The translations under genes were made by a program, and so were the position numbers. Source: Coriobacteriales bacterium (lineage in GTDB: Bacteria; Actinomycetota; Coriobacteriia; Coriobacteriales; UBA8131). Taken from it: DNA of 9,772 bases. Under the pieces are notes generated by a model. It had not been told where the DNA came from, did not search any database, and saw only the letters and a program-made list of their open reading frames with translations. The first letter of the stretch is position 1. Each line of letters starts with the position of its first letter. Location of the stretch: positions 1 through 9,772 of the forward strand of contig JAISPK010000081.1 of assembly GCA_031274985.1 (NCBI GenBank), written 5' to 3'. Below, piece after piece: positions 1 through 8,871 of this stretch.

Positions 1-532
1 TAATCCGGGGCCGTTGGGGTTATTAGGTTTTGGTATGACAACGGTGTTATTGAACCTCCATAACGCAGAGATAATCCCGCTTTCGGTAGTCATCGTTGCC
101 ATGGGCTTTGCGCTGGGTGGTGCCGCACAGATCATCGCCGGAATCATGGAGTTTAAAAACAACAACCTGTTTGGCGCAACTGCGTTTTCTGCCTACGGCT
201 TCTTCTGGTGGTCCCTCATCTTTATCTGGTGCAATCCCTTTGGCAGCGCAGCCGCGGATTCCTTCTCCATGGGCTTTTATCTGCTTCTCTGGGGAGTATT
301 TACCCTTTTTATGTTCATTGGAACCCTGAAGCACAATCGCGCCACCCAGGTGATATTTCTTTCGCTCACCGTGTTGTTTTTTATGCTGAGCATCGGAGAC
401 TTTACTGAGATAGGCATGATAAAGACCGTTGCCGGATACATCGGTATCTTCTGTGGTTGCTCCGCAATCTACAACAGTCTTGCCCAGATCATCAATAACG
501 AATTTGGCAGAAAGATTATGCCATTAGGATAG
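1..532 (+). CDS. satP: Acetate/succinate transporter, SatP/YaaH (AceTr) family, 5'-truncated by window edge
   Basis: This is probably a six-helix inner-membrane carrier that takes up acetate and succinate with protons. The reading frame is already open at base 2 and begins NPGPLGLLGFGM, matching the family signature NPxPLGL near the N-terminus, so probably only about 7-10 codons are missing. The 176 visible residues fit the roughly 188 of E. coli SatP. Further family-like stretches are TTVLLNLHN, the LLWGVFTLFMFIGTL helix and the C-terminal INNEFGRKIMPLG. About six hydrophobic segments can be seen. The gene ends in two consecutive in-frame stops (TAG at 530, TAA at 533). The 124-base gap to glgC and a promoter candidate there suggest it is not part of the glycogen operon. 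Family assignment is firm; substrate is inferred from the family. Confidence 0.93.
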   Translation, partial: NPGPLGLLGFGMTTVLLNLHNAEIIPLSVVIVAMGFALGGAAQIIAGIMEFKNNNLFGATAFSAYGFFWWSLIFIWCNPFGSAAADSFSMGFYLLLWGVFTLFMFIGTLKHNRATQVIFLSLTVLFFMLSIGDFTEIGMIKTVAGYIGIFCGCSAIYNSLAQIINNEFGRKIMPLG

Positions 533-586
533 TAAACTCCTTTTGACGGGACAGTAGCCCCGTTACCCTGTCACTACTACTACCTT

Positions 587-616
587 ATGAAACCGTCGGG
601 TGCCTTGTGCTAAAAT
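587..616 (+). promoter_or_regulatory. Candidate promoter for the glycogen operon
   Basis: The only intergenic gap before the operon (533-656) contains TG-C-TAAAAT at 608-616, a good extended -10 box (TGnTATAAT-like). A weak -35 candidate ATGAAA lies at 587-592 with an 18-base spacer. Transcription would start near 623, giving a leader of about 34 bases before the glgC ATG at 657. The -35 match is poor, so the call rests mainly on the extended -10 and its position. No clear operator was seen. Confidence 0.45.
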
Positions 617-644
617 GAGGGCAAAGCATAGACGGCATAGTGAT

Positions 645-650
645 AGGGGA
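645..650 (+). promoter_or_regulatory. Ribosome binding site deciding the glgC start
   Basis: AGGGGA lies 6 bases before the ATG at 657. The frame is open further upstream to a GTG at 600, which would add 19 basic residues (MPCAKMRAKHRRHSDRGRL) with no homology to GlgC. The upstream start would also place the candidate -10 box inside the coding region. The ATG at 657 gives an N-terminus (MQSKKKTVAMLLAGGQGSRL) typical of the family. Confidence 0.75.
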
Positions 651-656
651 CGACTC

Positions 657-1853
657 ATGCAGAGCAAAAAGAAAACAGTTGCAATGCTTCTTGCAGGTGG
701 GCAGGGCTCCCGGCTCGGAGTTCTTACCGCAGAAAAGGCCAAACCTGCGGTGAGCTACGGAGGCAAATACCGCATCATAGATTTTCCACTTTCTAATTGC
801 GCCTATTCGGGCATTGATACAGTAGGCGTTATGACTCAGTACCGTCCGCTTGCGCTCAATACCTATATCGGTACCGGATCGGCGTGGAACCTCGACACCT
901 TATCGGGGGGCGCCTACGTGCTGCCGCCGTATTCGGTAGGGGAGTCGGGGGAGTGGTATTCGGGAACAGCCAACGCAATCTATCAAAACATCGGATTCAT
1001 CGAGCAGTTCAACCCGGATTACCTCCTCGTGCTCTCCGGTGACCACATCTACAAGATGAACTATAAATGGCTGCTCTCGGCACACCAGGAGAAGGGAGCC
1101 GCGGCAACGATTGCCGTCATCCCCGTGCCGATAGAAGAGGCCTCGAGGTTTGGCATCATGAATACGGATGCGGACCTGCGCATCATCGACTTTGAAGAAA
1201 AGCCGGAGAACCCCAAGAGCAACCTCGCTTCTATGGGTGTGTATGCTTTTGACTGGAAGGTGCTGCGCAAGTATCTCTCGGCAGATGACATCAACCCTGA
1301 CTCGGACAACGACTTTGGCAAGAACATCATTCCCGCGATGTTTGCCGGCAAAGAAAAGCTGTACGCCTATGAATACGGCGGCTACTGGAAGGACGTTGGA
1401 ACGATCCAGTCGCTTTGGGAAGCAAACATGGAGCTTCTCACAGAAGACCCGCCCATCAATCTCTATGACGAGGGGTGGCGCATCTTTTCGCGTAACCCCA
1501 ACGATCCTCCGCACTTTGTTGACAAAGGAGCCCGCGTTACCAACAGCATGATCTGTGAGGGCTGCAACATCTATGGCACGGTGCAAAACAGCCTGCTTTC
1601 GCCGGGGGTGGTTGTCGAGAAAGGGGCGGTTGTCAGGGACAGCGTCATCATGGATGACACGAGGATCTGCGCCGATGCCGTCGTTGACATGTCCATCATC
1701 GATGAAGAGGTCACGGTGGGTAAAGGCGCACTCGTCGGTGAGCCAAACGACCCGGACAAGTCCGAAAAAGAGATCGTCGTAATCGCTCGCGGCATGGAGA
1801 TAGCTCCCGGAGAAATCGTACCTGCCGGAAAGGAGGTGTGTCATGATTCGTGA
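657..1853 (+). CDS. glgC: Glucose-1-phosphate adenylyltransferase (ADP-glucose pyrophosphorylase), catalytic subunit
   Basis: GlgC makes ADP-glucose and pyrophosphate from ATP and glucose-1-phosphate (EC 2.7.7.27), the committed step of bacterial glycogen synthesis, in the cytosol. The 398-residue protein has the nucleotidyltransferase loop AGGQGSRL (residues 13-20) with a following KP (29-30). It also has SGDHIYKM (127-134) with the metal-binding Asp129, and FEEKP (179-183) with the sugar-phosphate Lys182. The second catalytic Asp246 sits in YWKDVGT. A C-terminal left-handed beta-helix runs from about residue 288 to 360. All catalytic residues are present, unlike in the next gene, so this is the active partner. 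It overlaps glgD by 11 bases. The start at 657 is chosen over the GTG at 600 because of the ribosome binding site and family alignment. Confidence 0.97.
   Translation: MQSKKKTVAMLLAGGQGSRLGVLTAEKAKPAVSYGGKYRIIDFPLSNCAYSGIDTVGVMTQYRPLALNTYIGTGSAWNLDTLSGGAYVLPPYSVGESGEWYSGTANAIYQNIGFIEQFNPDYLLVLSGDHIYKMNYKWLLSAHQEKGAAATIAVIPVPIEEASRFGIMNTDADLRIIDFEEKPENPKSNLASMGVYAFDWKVLRKYLSADDINPDSDNDFGKNIIPAMFAGKEKLYAYEYGGYWKDVGTIQSLWEANMELLTEDPPINLYDEGWRIFSRNPNDPPHFVDKGARVTNSMICEGCNIYGTVQNSLLSPGVVVEKGAVVRDSVIMDDTRICADAVVDMSIIDEEVTVGKGALVGEPNDPDKSEKEIVVIARGMEIAPGEIVPAGKEVCHDS
1829..1838 (+). promoter_or_regulatory. Unusually strong ribosome binding site for glgD inside the end of glgC
   Basis: AAAGGAGGTG is a near-perfect complement to the 16S rRNA 3' end and lies a few bases before the glgD ATG at 1843, while still inside glgC codons. 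It is the strongest Shine-Dalgarno in the window. Because glgD starts before glgC stops (TGA at 1851-1853), the two subunits can be translated by coupling as well as by direct initiation. Confidence 0.85.
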
Positions 1854-2970
1854 AGCCTTTGGCATCATTTATCCGGATTTGGAGATCCCAAACCTTCGTG
1901 AACTCGTTGAGGAGCGCACCGTTGGCGCCCTGCCTATCGGCGGAAAATATCGCACCATAGACTTTCCGCTCTCAAACATGGTCAATTCCGATATCCGCAG
2001 CGTTGGCGTGATAGTGAGCCGTAAATACAATTCGCTGATGGATCATCTCGGTTCCGGTAAAGCATGGGATCTTTCCGGCAAGAATGAAGGCTTGTTTATC
2101 CTGACCCCGTACTCACTGCGCGAGAACCCCGGCGTGTACCGGGGCATGGTCGAAGCCCTGAGGAGCTCGCTCAATTTTGTGAGAAAGGCGCGGCAGGAGT
2201 ATTGTGTGATTGCCGGTGCGATGAGCATCTACAATTTTAATTACAGTAGCATGATGAGGTTTCACCTTGAGAGCGAGGCGGATATCACCGCGCTGTATCA
2301 CGAAGTAGACACCGATTACTCGGTGGACGAACAATCATTGGAAGTGTTCTTTGAGCTCTCAGACGATGCGCGCATCCGGAGCATCGAAGTCAACCCCACC
2401 CTCACCACCCTCACCGCGCACAGCCTCAAATCCTACATAATCCGCAAGGACATTCTCATCAACCTTGTGGAGGAGTGCTACGCCAAGGGCGAGTACAAGT
2501 TCAGCGAGAACCTTCTCAGAAACAACCTCGATCGTCTGCGCATCATGGCCTACGAGCATAAAGGATACGTTGGCCCGCTCAAGTCGGTGCAGTCCTATTT
2601 TGACCTCAACATGGCGCTGCTCGATCCAAAGGTGCGCGAAGAGCTCTTTCAAGAAAAAAACCGCATCTTTACCAAGGCAAAAGACTCCGTGCCGGCAAAG
2701 TATTACAACTCCGCCGACGTCAAGGGCAGCCTGATAGCCAACGAATGCATCATTGAGGGGAGCGTTGAGAACTCGATTCTCTTTCGCAATGTGCACGTGG
2801 GCAGAGGGGCCAAAGTCAAAAACTCCATCCTCCTGCCGAGTGTTGACGTGAGAGAAGGCGCAGAGCTTGAATACGTTATCCTCGACAAGGGGGTCAACGT
2901 CAAGCGCAAGAGTCGCCTTATCGGTAACGAGAACTATCCGATTGTCGTAGGGAAAGGCGGCACGGTGTGA
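1843..2970 (+). CDS. glgD: GlgD, non-catalytic regulatory partner of ADP-glucose pyrophosphorylase
   Basis: GlgD is a GlgC paralogue that forms mixed tetramers with GlgC and modulates its activity (known from Geobacillus and streptococcal systems). The 375-residue protein keeps the shared core GGKYRTIDFPLSN (33-45) and a C-terminal beta-helix with hexapeptide-like repeats (about 291-358). The catalytic features are lost. The G-rich GGxGxRL loop is replaced by PDLEIPNLREL. The SGDHIY segment has become AGAMSIY (124-130) with no metal Asp. FEEKP aligns with IEVNP, and YWKDVGT with YVGPLKS, which lacks the second Asp. This is the normal GlgD pattern, not a damaged gene. It overlaps glgC by 11 bases and glgA by 4 bases (GTGA), implying coupled translation. 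A separate nucleotidyltransferase activity is unlikely. Confidence 0.94.
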   Translation: MIREAFGIIYPDLEIPNLRELVEERTVGALPIGGKYRTIDFPLSNMVNSDIRSVGVIVSRKYNSLMDHLGSGKAWDLSGKNEGLFILTPYSLRENPGVYRGMVEALRSSLNFVRKARQEYCVIAGAMSIYNFNYSSMMRFHLESEADITALYHEVDTDYSVDEQSLEVFFELSDDARIRSIEVNPTLTTLTAHSLKSYIIRKDILINLVEECYAKGEYKFSENLLRNNLDRLRIMAYEHKGYVGPLKSVQSYFDLNMALLDPKVREELFQEKNRIFTKAKDSVPAKYYNSADVKGSLIANECIIEGSVENSILFRNVHVGRGAKVKNSILLPSVDVREGAELEYVILDKGVNVKRKSRLIGNENYPIVVGKGGTV

Positions 2971-4403
2971 CCCGCAACCCCCAAGTCTTATTCGTTGCCT
3001 CTGAAGCCATGCCGTTTGTTAAAACCGGGGGGCTTGCCGACGTTGCCTATGCGCTCCCCAAAACACTGGCCTCGCTCGGCGTGGACGTGCGGGTGATGCT
3101 GCCCCGACACGCAAAGATCAAGCAGGGGTATTCTGACAAGCTCAAGACCATCGCAACTACAACGATTGCTCTTGGCTGGCGCAGCAAGTACCTCGGCTTG
3201 CAAAAGATGAAGCTTGAAGGCATCACCTACTACTTTATTGACAACGAGGACTATTTTGGTGATGCGGTCTATCGCGGGGGTGATGCAGAAAACGAGCAGT
3301 ACCTGTTTTTCTGCAAGGCGGTGTGTGAAGCGCTGGCGCTGATTGATTTTGATCCGGATATCCTGCATCTCAACGACTGGCATACCGGCATGATTCCCTT
3401 TCTTCTCAAAACGCAGTATGCCGGGCGCTTGAAGAAAGACATCCGCACCCTGTTTACGATCCACAACATCGAGTTTCAGGGCAAGATGGGTTTTGAGGTT
3501 ATGCAGGAATGCCTCGATGTTCCCGAGCACTATTACACGCCGGAGTTTATCGAGGCGGGCGGCTGTGCCAATATGATGAAGGCGGCTCTGGTGTTTGCAG
3601 ATCGTATCTCCACGGTGAGTCGCAACTATGCCTATGAGTTGATGAACGGTTGGTTTGGCAAGGGGCTGGAGGGCATCCTTTCTGCGCGCCGCCACGAAGT
3701 CTGTGGCATCGTCAACGGAATTGACACCGACACCTTTGATCCGCAAACCGATCCCAGCATTGCCGCGCACTTTTCTGCTTCGGATACGACGAATAAACGC
3801 TCCTGTAAAAAGGCTCTCAGAGATGAGTTTATGCTTTCGACCAAGCTCACCACACCGATACTCTCCATGGTATCGCGTTTAACCGAGCAAAAGGGTATGG
3901 CGCTGGTACAGCATGTTCTTGAAGAACTCCTCTGTGAGGACGTGGCCTTTATCCTCCTCGGCGCCGGGGATGCAAAGTATGAAGACTTCTTCAATTATCT
4001 TGCTGCCAAATACCCGGGCAGGGCAGGCATTTTTATTGGGTACAACGAAGACCTGGCACACCGCATTTATGCGGGCTCGGACTTTCTTTTGATGCCCTCG
4101 GAGTTTGAGCCCTGTGGGCTCTCGCAGATGATAGCGCAACGCTACGGAACACTGCCCATTGTCAGAGAAACGGGCGGCCTCGTAGATACGGTTGTGCCCT
4201 ATAATGTTTATACTGGAGAAGGAACGGGGTTTGCGTTTTCGACCTTTAATGCGCACGACATGTTGGAGGCAGCAAAAAAGGCGCTTGCTGTCTACCGAAA
4301 TAAACCCGTTTTGCGTAAACTGAGAAAGAATGCTATGCTCACAGACAATGGGTTTTTGAAATCTGCGGGGCAGTATGAAGCGCTGTATAAATCGATGATG
4401 TAA
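2967..4403 (+). CDS. glgA: Glycogen synthase, ADP-glucose type (GT5)
   Basis: GlgA transfers glucose from ADP-glucose to the non-reducing end of alpha-1,4-glucan (EC 2.4.1.21), using the product of the two preceding genes. The 478 residues match the usual length of about 475-480. The two GT-B Rossmann domains are visible. The N-terminal one has the nucleotide-sugar motif KTGGLADV (19-26), HLNDWHTG (134-141) and FTIHNIEFQG (163-172). The C-terminal one begins near SMVSRLTEQKG (300-310) and carries PSEFEPCGLSQM (377-388) and RETGGLVDTV (400-409), holding the conserved Glu of EPCGL. It starts with GTG in a GTGA overlap with the glgD stop. AAAGG at 2953-2957, 9 bases upstream, serves as a ribosome binding site. 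No signal peptide or extra domain was seen. Confidence 0.97.
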   Translation: MTRNPQVLFVASEAMPFVKTGGLADVAYALPKTLASLGVDVRVMLPRHAKIKQGYSDKLKTIATTTIALGWRSKYLGLQKMKLEGITYYFIDNEDYFGDAVYRGGDAENEQYLFFCKAVCEALALIDFDPDILHLNDWHTGMIPFLLKTQYAGRLKKDIRTLFTIHNIEFQGKMGFEVMQECLDVPEHYYTPEFIEAGGCANMMKAALVFADRISTVSRNYAYELMNGWFGKGLEGILSARRHEVCGIVNGIDTDTFDPQTDPSIAAHFSASDTTNKRSCKKALRDEFMLSTKLTTPILSMVSRLTEQKGMALVQHVLEELLCEDVAFILLGAGDAKYEDFFNYLAAKYPGRAGIFIGYNEDLAHRIYAGSDFLLMPSEFEPCGLSQMIAQRYGTLPIVRETGGLVDTVVPYNVYTGEGTGFAFSTFNAHDMLEAAKKALAVYRNKPVLRKLRKNAMLTDNGFLKSAGQYEALYKSMM

Positions 4404-4405
4404 AT

Positions 4406-6835
4406 ATGGATAAAGAACAAATAAAAGAAGAGATAATCAAAAAGTTGCGTCGCACTATCGGCGTGACTCCCGACGAAGCCTCAAACGAAGATATCTATGT
4501 GGCGGTCTCGTGCACTGTGAGAGACCTGGTCATGGATCGGTGGGCGGAAGCGAACAAACAGGTACATCACTCGGGCAATAAAAGGCTCTATTACCTGTCG
4601 GCCGAGTTTCTCATGGGCCGTGCTCTCACCAACAATATGATCAATCTTGAGCTGTATGATGCCTACCGGGATGCACTCGGTGAGCTTGGCTTTGACCTTG
4701 ACAGAATCGAGGAGCAAGAGGCGGATGCCGGTCTCGGCAACGGCGGCCTGGGAAGGCTTGCTGCCTGCTTCCTTGACTCCCTCTCTACGCTCGAGATGCC
4801 GGTGACCGGCTGCTGTATCCGCTATGAGCATGGCCTGTTCCGGCAACTCATTGAGGATGGCGAGCAGCACGAAGCGGTGGACAACTGGCTTGAACACGGC
4901 AATCTCTGGGAAATAGCACGGCCTGAGGATACCGTCGAGGTGCGTTACGGCGGCCACATCGAGGAAGTGTGGACCGACACCGGGGTATCATTTAAGCACG
5001 AGGGATACACCAGCGTTGTTGCCTATCCGTACGACATGCCGGTTATCGGTTATGAGTCCAAGATGCCGGCGACACTGCGCATGTGGCAGGCAAGGGCCAA
5101 GACCAAGCTCGACATGAAAAACTTCAACAGGGGCGACTACGCAAGAGCAGTAGAAGAGAGCGCCCTGGTAGAGGCGATTTCGCAAGTTCTCTACCCTGAG
5201 GACAATCACCATCAGGGCAAACTGCTCAGACTCAAGCAATTCTATTTCTTCACCTCGGCGTCTATGCAATTCTTGGTGCGCAGACACAAGAAATTCCATG
5301 GAGATGTGCGCACGCTTCCCGACTATTACACCATACAGATCAACGACACACACCCGACCCTTGCCATCCCGGAATTGATCAGGATATTGCTCGATGAAGA
5401 GGGGCTTTCGTGGGACGAGGCGTTTGACATCGCATTTCGTATGTTCAACTACACCAATCACTCTATTATGCGCGAGGCGCTGGAGCGCTGGAACGAGAAT
5501 CTGCTTAAGGAACTCCTGCCGCGCATCCACAAGATCATCACGGTCATCGACCAAAAGCTACGCGAGAGCATCTGGCAAAAATGGCCGGGTGACTGGAGCA
5601 AGATAGACGAGTTGGCAATCCTCAACCGCGGCGAGGTGCATATGGCCAACCTCTGCATTGCGGTGTGCGGCAGAGTCAACGGCGTGTCACAGTTACACGC
5701 AAATATCATCAAAACGCAGACGTTCCGCGACTTTTATGTACTGTACCCGGAGAAGTTCATTGGCGTGACCAACGGCATCACCATACGGCGCTGGCTTGCC
5801 AAGGCTAATCCCGCGCTCACCGCTGAGATCGAGTCGCGCATTACCAGGAGCTTCCTGAAAGACTATCGAGACTTTGAGAAGCTACGCAACTGGGAAGGCA
5901 ACGCTGAGTTCATCGAAGCGGCGGCCCGCGTTAAGCAGGAGAACAAAGAACGCTTTGCCGCCTACCTTGAAGCCAAGCAAGGCTCAGTGATTGATCCTCA
6001 TACGATGTTTGACGTGCAGGCCAAGAGGTTGCACGAGTACAAGAGGCAACTCTTGAAGATACTGCACGTGCTCTGCCTGTATTTCAGGGTCAAGGACAAC
6101 CCCCATACGTTTATGGTTCCCTCCACCTTTTTGTTTGCGGCAAAGGCGGCACCCGGTTATTACATGGCCAAGGAGATTATCCGCCTGATTCACTCAGTTG
6201 CCTGGTTGATTGACAGCGATCCGGCTGTGCGCGACGTGCTCAAGGTTGTTTTTATCGAAGACTACAATGTTTCGGTTGCCGAGCAGTTGATGCCTGCGGC
6301 CGAGGTAAGCGAGCAGCTCTCAACCGCAGGGCTTGAGGCCTCCGGCACGGGAAACATGAAGTTCATGCTCAACGGAGCTGTGACCATCGGCACGATGGAC
6401 GGCGCAAATATCGAGATCTATGACGCGGTGGGCGAAGACGACATCTTTATCTTTGGAGCAAGAGCCGAGGAGCTGCGCGCCATGGACCGGTTGTGCTCTT
6501 ATGATCCGCGTGCCGTTTATGACGCTAACCCTGAGCTCAAGCGCGTGGTGGATTCACTCGTTTCCGGTGTACTGCCGGTTGCAAGCAACAAGCAGTTCCA
6601 TGATATATACAACGCGCTCCTGCACTACGGATCCCACAAAGCCGACCGGTATTTTGTCTTGCACGATTTTGCTTCGTATGACAAAGAATTCACTAAACTC
6701 ATGGCTGCGTATGTAGACCGGGATAAGTGGAAGGCAATGAGTGCAAGGAATACGATTTGCTCGGGCATCTTTTCTTCTGATAGAACGATTCACGAATACA
6801 ACGAAATGGTTTGGCATCTCAAGGCGATTGAATAA
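4406..6835 (+). CDS. glgP: Glycogen/maltodextrin phosphorylase (GT35)
   Basis: GlgP uses phosphate to release glucose-1-phosphate from alpha-1,4-glucan ends (EC 2.4.1.1) with pyridoxal phosphate, so it reverses the net flow of the three genes before it. The 809 residues match the family (E. coli GlgP about 815). Motifs seen are YYLSAEFLMGR (62-72), GLGNGGLGRLAACF (109-122), QINDTHPT (311-318), KRLHEYKRQLL (540-550) and the cofactor motif EASGTGNMK (644-652), whose Lys652 binds the cofactor. One small oddity is NGITIRRW near residue 460, where family members usually have Pro or His instead of the second Ile. The gene begins 2 bases after the glgA stop with no recognisable Shine-Dalgarno, so translation probably depends on ribosomes finishing glgA. 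Glycogen versus maltodextrin preference cannot be read from sequence. Confidence 0.97.
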   Translation: MDKEQIKEEIIKKLRRTIGVTPDEASNEDIYVAVSCTVRDLVMDRWAEANKQVHHSGNKRLYYLSAEFLMGRALTNNMINLELYDAYRDALGELGFDLDRIEEQEADAGLGNGGLGRLAACFLDSLSTLEMPVTGCCIRYEHGLFRQLIEDGEQHEAVDNWLEHGNLWEIARPEDTVEVRYGGHIEEVWTDTGVSFKHEGYTSVVAYPYDMPVIGYESKMPATLRMWQARAKTKLDMKNFNRGDYARAVEESALVEAISQVLYPEDNHHQGKLLRLKQFYFFTSASMQFLVRRHKKFHGDVRTLPDYYTIQINDTHPTLAIPELIRILLDEEGLSWDEAFDIAFRMFNYTNHSIMREALERWNENLLKELLPRIHKIITVIDQKLRESIWQKWPGDWSKIDELAILNRGEVHMANLCIAVCGRVNGVSQLHANIIKTQTFRDFYVLYPEKFIGVTNGITIRRWLAKANPALTAEIESRITRSFLKDYRDFEKLRNWEGNAEFIEAAARVKQENKERFAAYLEAKQGSVIDPHTMFDVQAKRLHEYKRQLLKILHVLCLYFRVKDNPHTFMVPSTFLFAAKAAPGYYMAKEIIRLIHSVAWLIDSDPAVRDVLKVVFIEDYNVSVAEQLMPAAEVSEQLSTAGLEASGTGNMKFMLNGAVTIGTMDGANIEIYDAVGEDDIFIFGARAEELRAMDRLCSYDPRAVYDANPELKRVVDSLVSGVLPVASNKQFHDIYNALLHYGSHKADRYFVLHDFASYDKEFTKLMAAYVDRDKWKAMSARNTICSGIFSSDRTIHEYNEMVWHLKAIE

Positions 6836-8871
6836 TGGCCCATATCTCATTCAACGGTATCGAAGTCAGTGACACGAACATCATCCACGACTCAACTAAG
6901 GAAGTGTTCAGATATCCGACGGGTGCCGTTACGTCCGGGACCGAGATCACCCTGGCGCTCAGGCTTACCGGCCTGCATATTGATTGCGCCACGCTCTGTG
7001 TGCTCAGAGGCAGCACCATTGATCGCGTTGAGATGTGGATCGAGAACGATATGCTGCGCGCCTGGTATACGGCTCCGATTACCGGAGACGGCAGAGGCAT
7101 GGTGCTCTGGTACTGGTTTGAACTGAATCTTCAGGGCGGAACCGTGTGCTATTACGGCTCCGAGCCGTCTTATCCCAGCGGACTTGGCTGCATCTATCAA
7201 AACCCGCCGCCGTCCTTTCAGATTACGGTGTATAACGAGGCATTTGACACACCCCGTTGGGCAAAGACGGCAATCATGTATCAGATATTTCCCGACAGGT
7301 TTTGTATGGGCGACCCTGAGCGCGCTCGCGCCGGCATTGAGTATCACCAGCAACGGGGCCGCAATGAGATTGAGCTGCATGAGAACTGGGGAGGCAATCC
7401 TCTGTATGAAGCAAAGGAAGGGCAGCTCTACTACATGCCGGGCGATATGTTTGGGGGAGACCTCGAGGGTATCCGCCAGCGCCTGCCGTATTTAGCAAGT
7501 CTGGGCATCTCGCTCATCTATCTCAATCCGATTTTTGAAGCTACGTCCAACCATCGTTACAATACGGGGGACTACCTCAAGATCGACCCGATCCTTGGAG
7601 ACGATGAGGTTTTTCGTACTCTGGTACAGGAAGCTAAGCAGGCGGGCATCCGCATCATTCTTGACGGGGTGTTCTCGCACACCGGCGATGACAGTCTCTA
7701 CTTTAACAAGTACGGGCGCTACGATGGGCTCGGCGCCTTCCAAAGCACGGAGTCGCCCTATTTTGGCTGGTATCAGTTTGACGAGTACCCCTGGAAGTAC
7801 ACCAGTTGGTGGGGTTTTGATACGCTGCCCGAGGTAAACGAGTATGACTTTGCGTGGCGCGACTTTATCATCACCGGCAATGAGAGCGTCATCAAGCATT
7901 GGATCGACCGGGGAGCCGCGGGTTACCGCCTTGATGTAGCCGATGAGTTGCCCGATGTGGTGATTGAGTTGATGCGCACGGCCGTGAAACAGGCAGACCC
8001 GGAGGCCTTACTGCTGGGCGAAGTGTGGGAAGACGCAACAGTTAAGCAGAGCTATGGCTGCCCCCGCACCTACGCGCTGGGGCGCGGACTCGACACCGTC
8101 ATGAACTACCCTTTCTTAAACAGAACCGTAGAGTTTGTCACCGGAAAGATCAACGCCTGGCAGTACCGACGGTTTCTGCTGCATCAGCAGCAGGTGTACC
8201 CGCCGCCGATGTATTACACCCTCATGAATCTCCTGTCTTCACACGATGTCTGTCGTGTGCGGAGCAGGCTTGCGGCAGACTACGATGCGGGCTCGATGTC
8301 CCGTTCAGAGCAGGCGCACGTGCGACTGACCGAAGATGAATACACCCTCGGAGGACAGCGCCAGCGTTTGGCTGCTGCGCTTCAGTATTCTCTCCCCGGT
8401 ATTCCTGCGGTGTACTACGGGGATGAAGTGGGCATGACCGGCCTGCTCGACCCCTTTAACCGTAAAACCTGGAGAGAAGAGGACGCCACCATAACCGAAT
8501 GGTACGCATGGCTTGGTAAGCTGCGTACATCGCACCCGGTGATGAGTACCGGTTTTGTACGGTTCTTTGGCACCAACGGCAAGGTGGTGGGCATTTTGCG
8601 TCACACCGTGCTGGGGCGCGATTATTTTGACTGCGAAATTGGCTCCGATGCGGTGCTGACCGTTGTAAATCCGACGGACGCTGTACAACGCATCGTTATT
8701 GATGTGGGCGAGGTTGCGGACGATCTTCCGCGGGGTCCTATTGGAGAAGCCGTCTTAGGAGACACGCTGGTTGCGGTGAGCCTGCTCACCGGCTTTGAGG
8801 CTCCCCTTGAAAAAGGTCTGATAGCACTTGATGTTGCGCCCTATGGAGTAGAGATACTCGGGATAGCTTGA
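6835..8871 (+). CDS. GH13 alpha-glucan hydrolase (neopullulanase / cyclomaltodextrinase / alpha-glycosidase type)
   Basis: This is an intracellular alpha-amylase-family enzyme likely to hydrolyse maltodextrins or branched limit dextrins left by GlgP. Residues 1 to about 135 look like a beta-rich N-terminal domain of the type found in neopullulanase-like enzymes (HDSTKEVFRYPTGAV). The catalytic barrel begins near IMYQIFPDRF. All four GH13 motifs are present: DGVFSHT (277-283), GYRLDVADE with nucleophile Asp367, LGEVWED with acid/base Glu396, and LLSSHD with Asp471. A C-terminal beta domain follows to residue 678. There is no signal peptide. It lacks the branching-enzyme signatures I would expect of GlgB, and GlgX-like debranching cannot be confirmed. 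The start codon shares one base with the glgP stop (TAATG) and has only a weak AAGG at 6821-6824 upstream. Family is firm; exact substrate is inferred. Confidence 0.92.
   Translation: MAHISFNGIEVSDTNIIHDSTKEVFRYPTGAVTSGTEITLALRLTGLHIDCATLCVLRGSTIDRVEMWIENDMLRAWYTAPITGDGRGMVLWYWFELNLQGGTVCYYGSEPSYPSGLGCIYQNPPPSFQITVYNEAFDTPRWAKTAIMYQIFPDRFCMGDPERARAGIEYHQQRGRNEIELHENWGGNPLYEAKEGQLYYMPGDMFGGDLEGIRQRLPYLASLGISLIYLNPIFEATSNHRYNTGDYLKIDPILGDDEVFRTLVQEAKQAGIRIILDGVFSHTGDDSLYFNKYGRYDGLGAFQSTESPYFGWYQFDEYPWKYTSWWGFDTLPEVNEYDFAWRDFIITGNESVIKHWIDRGAAGYRLDVADELPDVVIELMRTAVKQADPEALLLGEVWEDATVKQSYGCPRTYALGRGLDTVMNYPFLNRTVEFVTGKINAWQYRRFLLHQQQVYPPPMYYTLMNLLSSHDVCRVRSRLAADYDAGSMSRSEQAHVRLTEDEYTLGGQRQRLAAALQYSLPGIPAVYYGDEVGMTGLLDPFNRKTWREEDATITEWYAWLGKLRTSHPVMSTGFVRFFGTNGKVVGILRHTVLGRDYFDCEIGSDAVLTVVNPTDAVQRIVIDVGEVADDLPRGPIGEAVLGDTLVAVSLLTGFEAPLEKGLIALDVAPYGVEILGIA

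Noticed and set aside
545..572. Hairpin after satP as a rho-independent terminator
   Set aside because: Only short stems can be drawn (GACAGTA with TAC-cc-TGTC, or ACGGG with CCCGT), and no T-run follows either, so it is too weak to call.
600..656. Upstream GTG start for glgC adding 19 residues
   Set aside because: The extension is not GlgC-like, overlaps the likely -10 box, and the ATG at 657 has a well-placed AGGGGA and gives the usual N-terminus.
900..1868. 322-codon open frame on the minus strand across glgC, and similar antisense frames at 2988-3770 and 4988-5554
   Set aside because: They lie wholly opposite strongly conserved genes, their translations look compositionally random, and they are explained by codon bias of the sense genes.
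1843..2970. glgD as a decayed duplicate of glgC
   Set aside because: Loss of the catalytic Asp residues and the G-rich loop is the normal state of the GlgD family, and the gene is full length with an excellent ribosome binding site.
6835..8871. The GH13 gene as a glycogen branching enzyme (glgB)
   Set aside because: Its motif spacing and N-terminal domain fit neopullulanase/alpha-glycosidase-type hydrolases, and I do not see GlgB signature segments.
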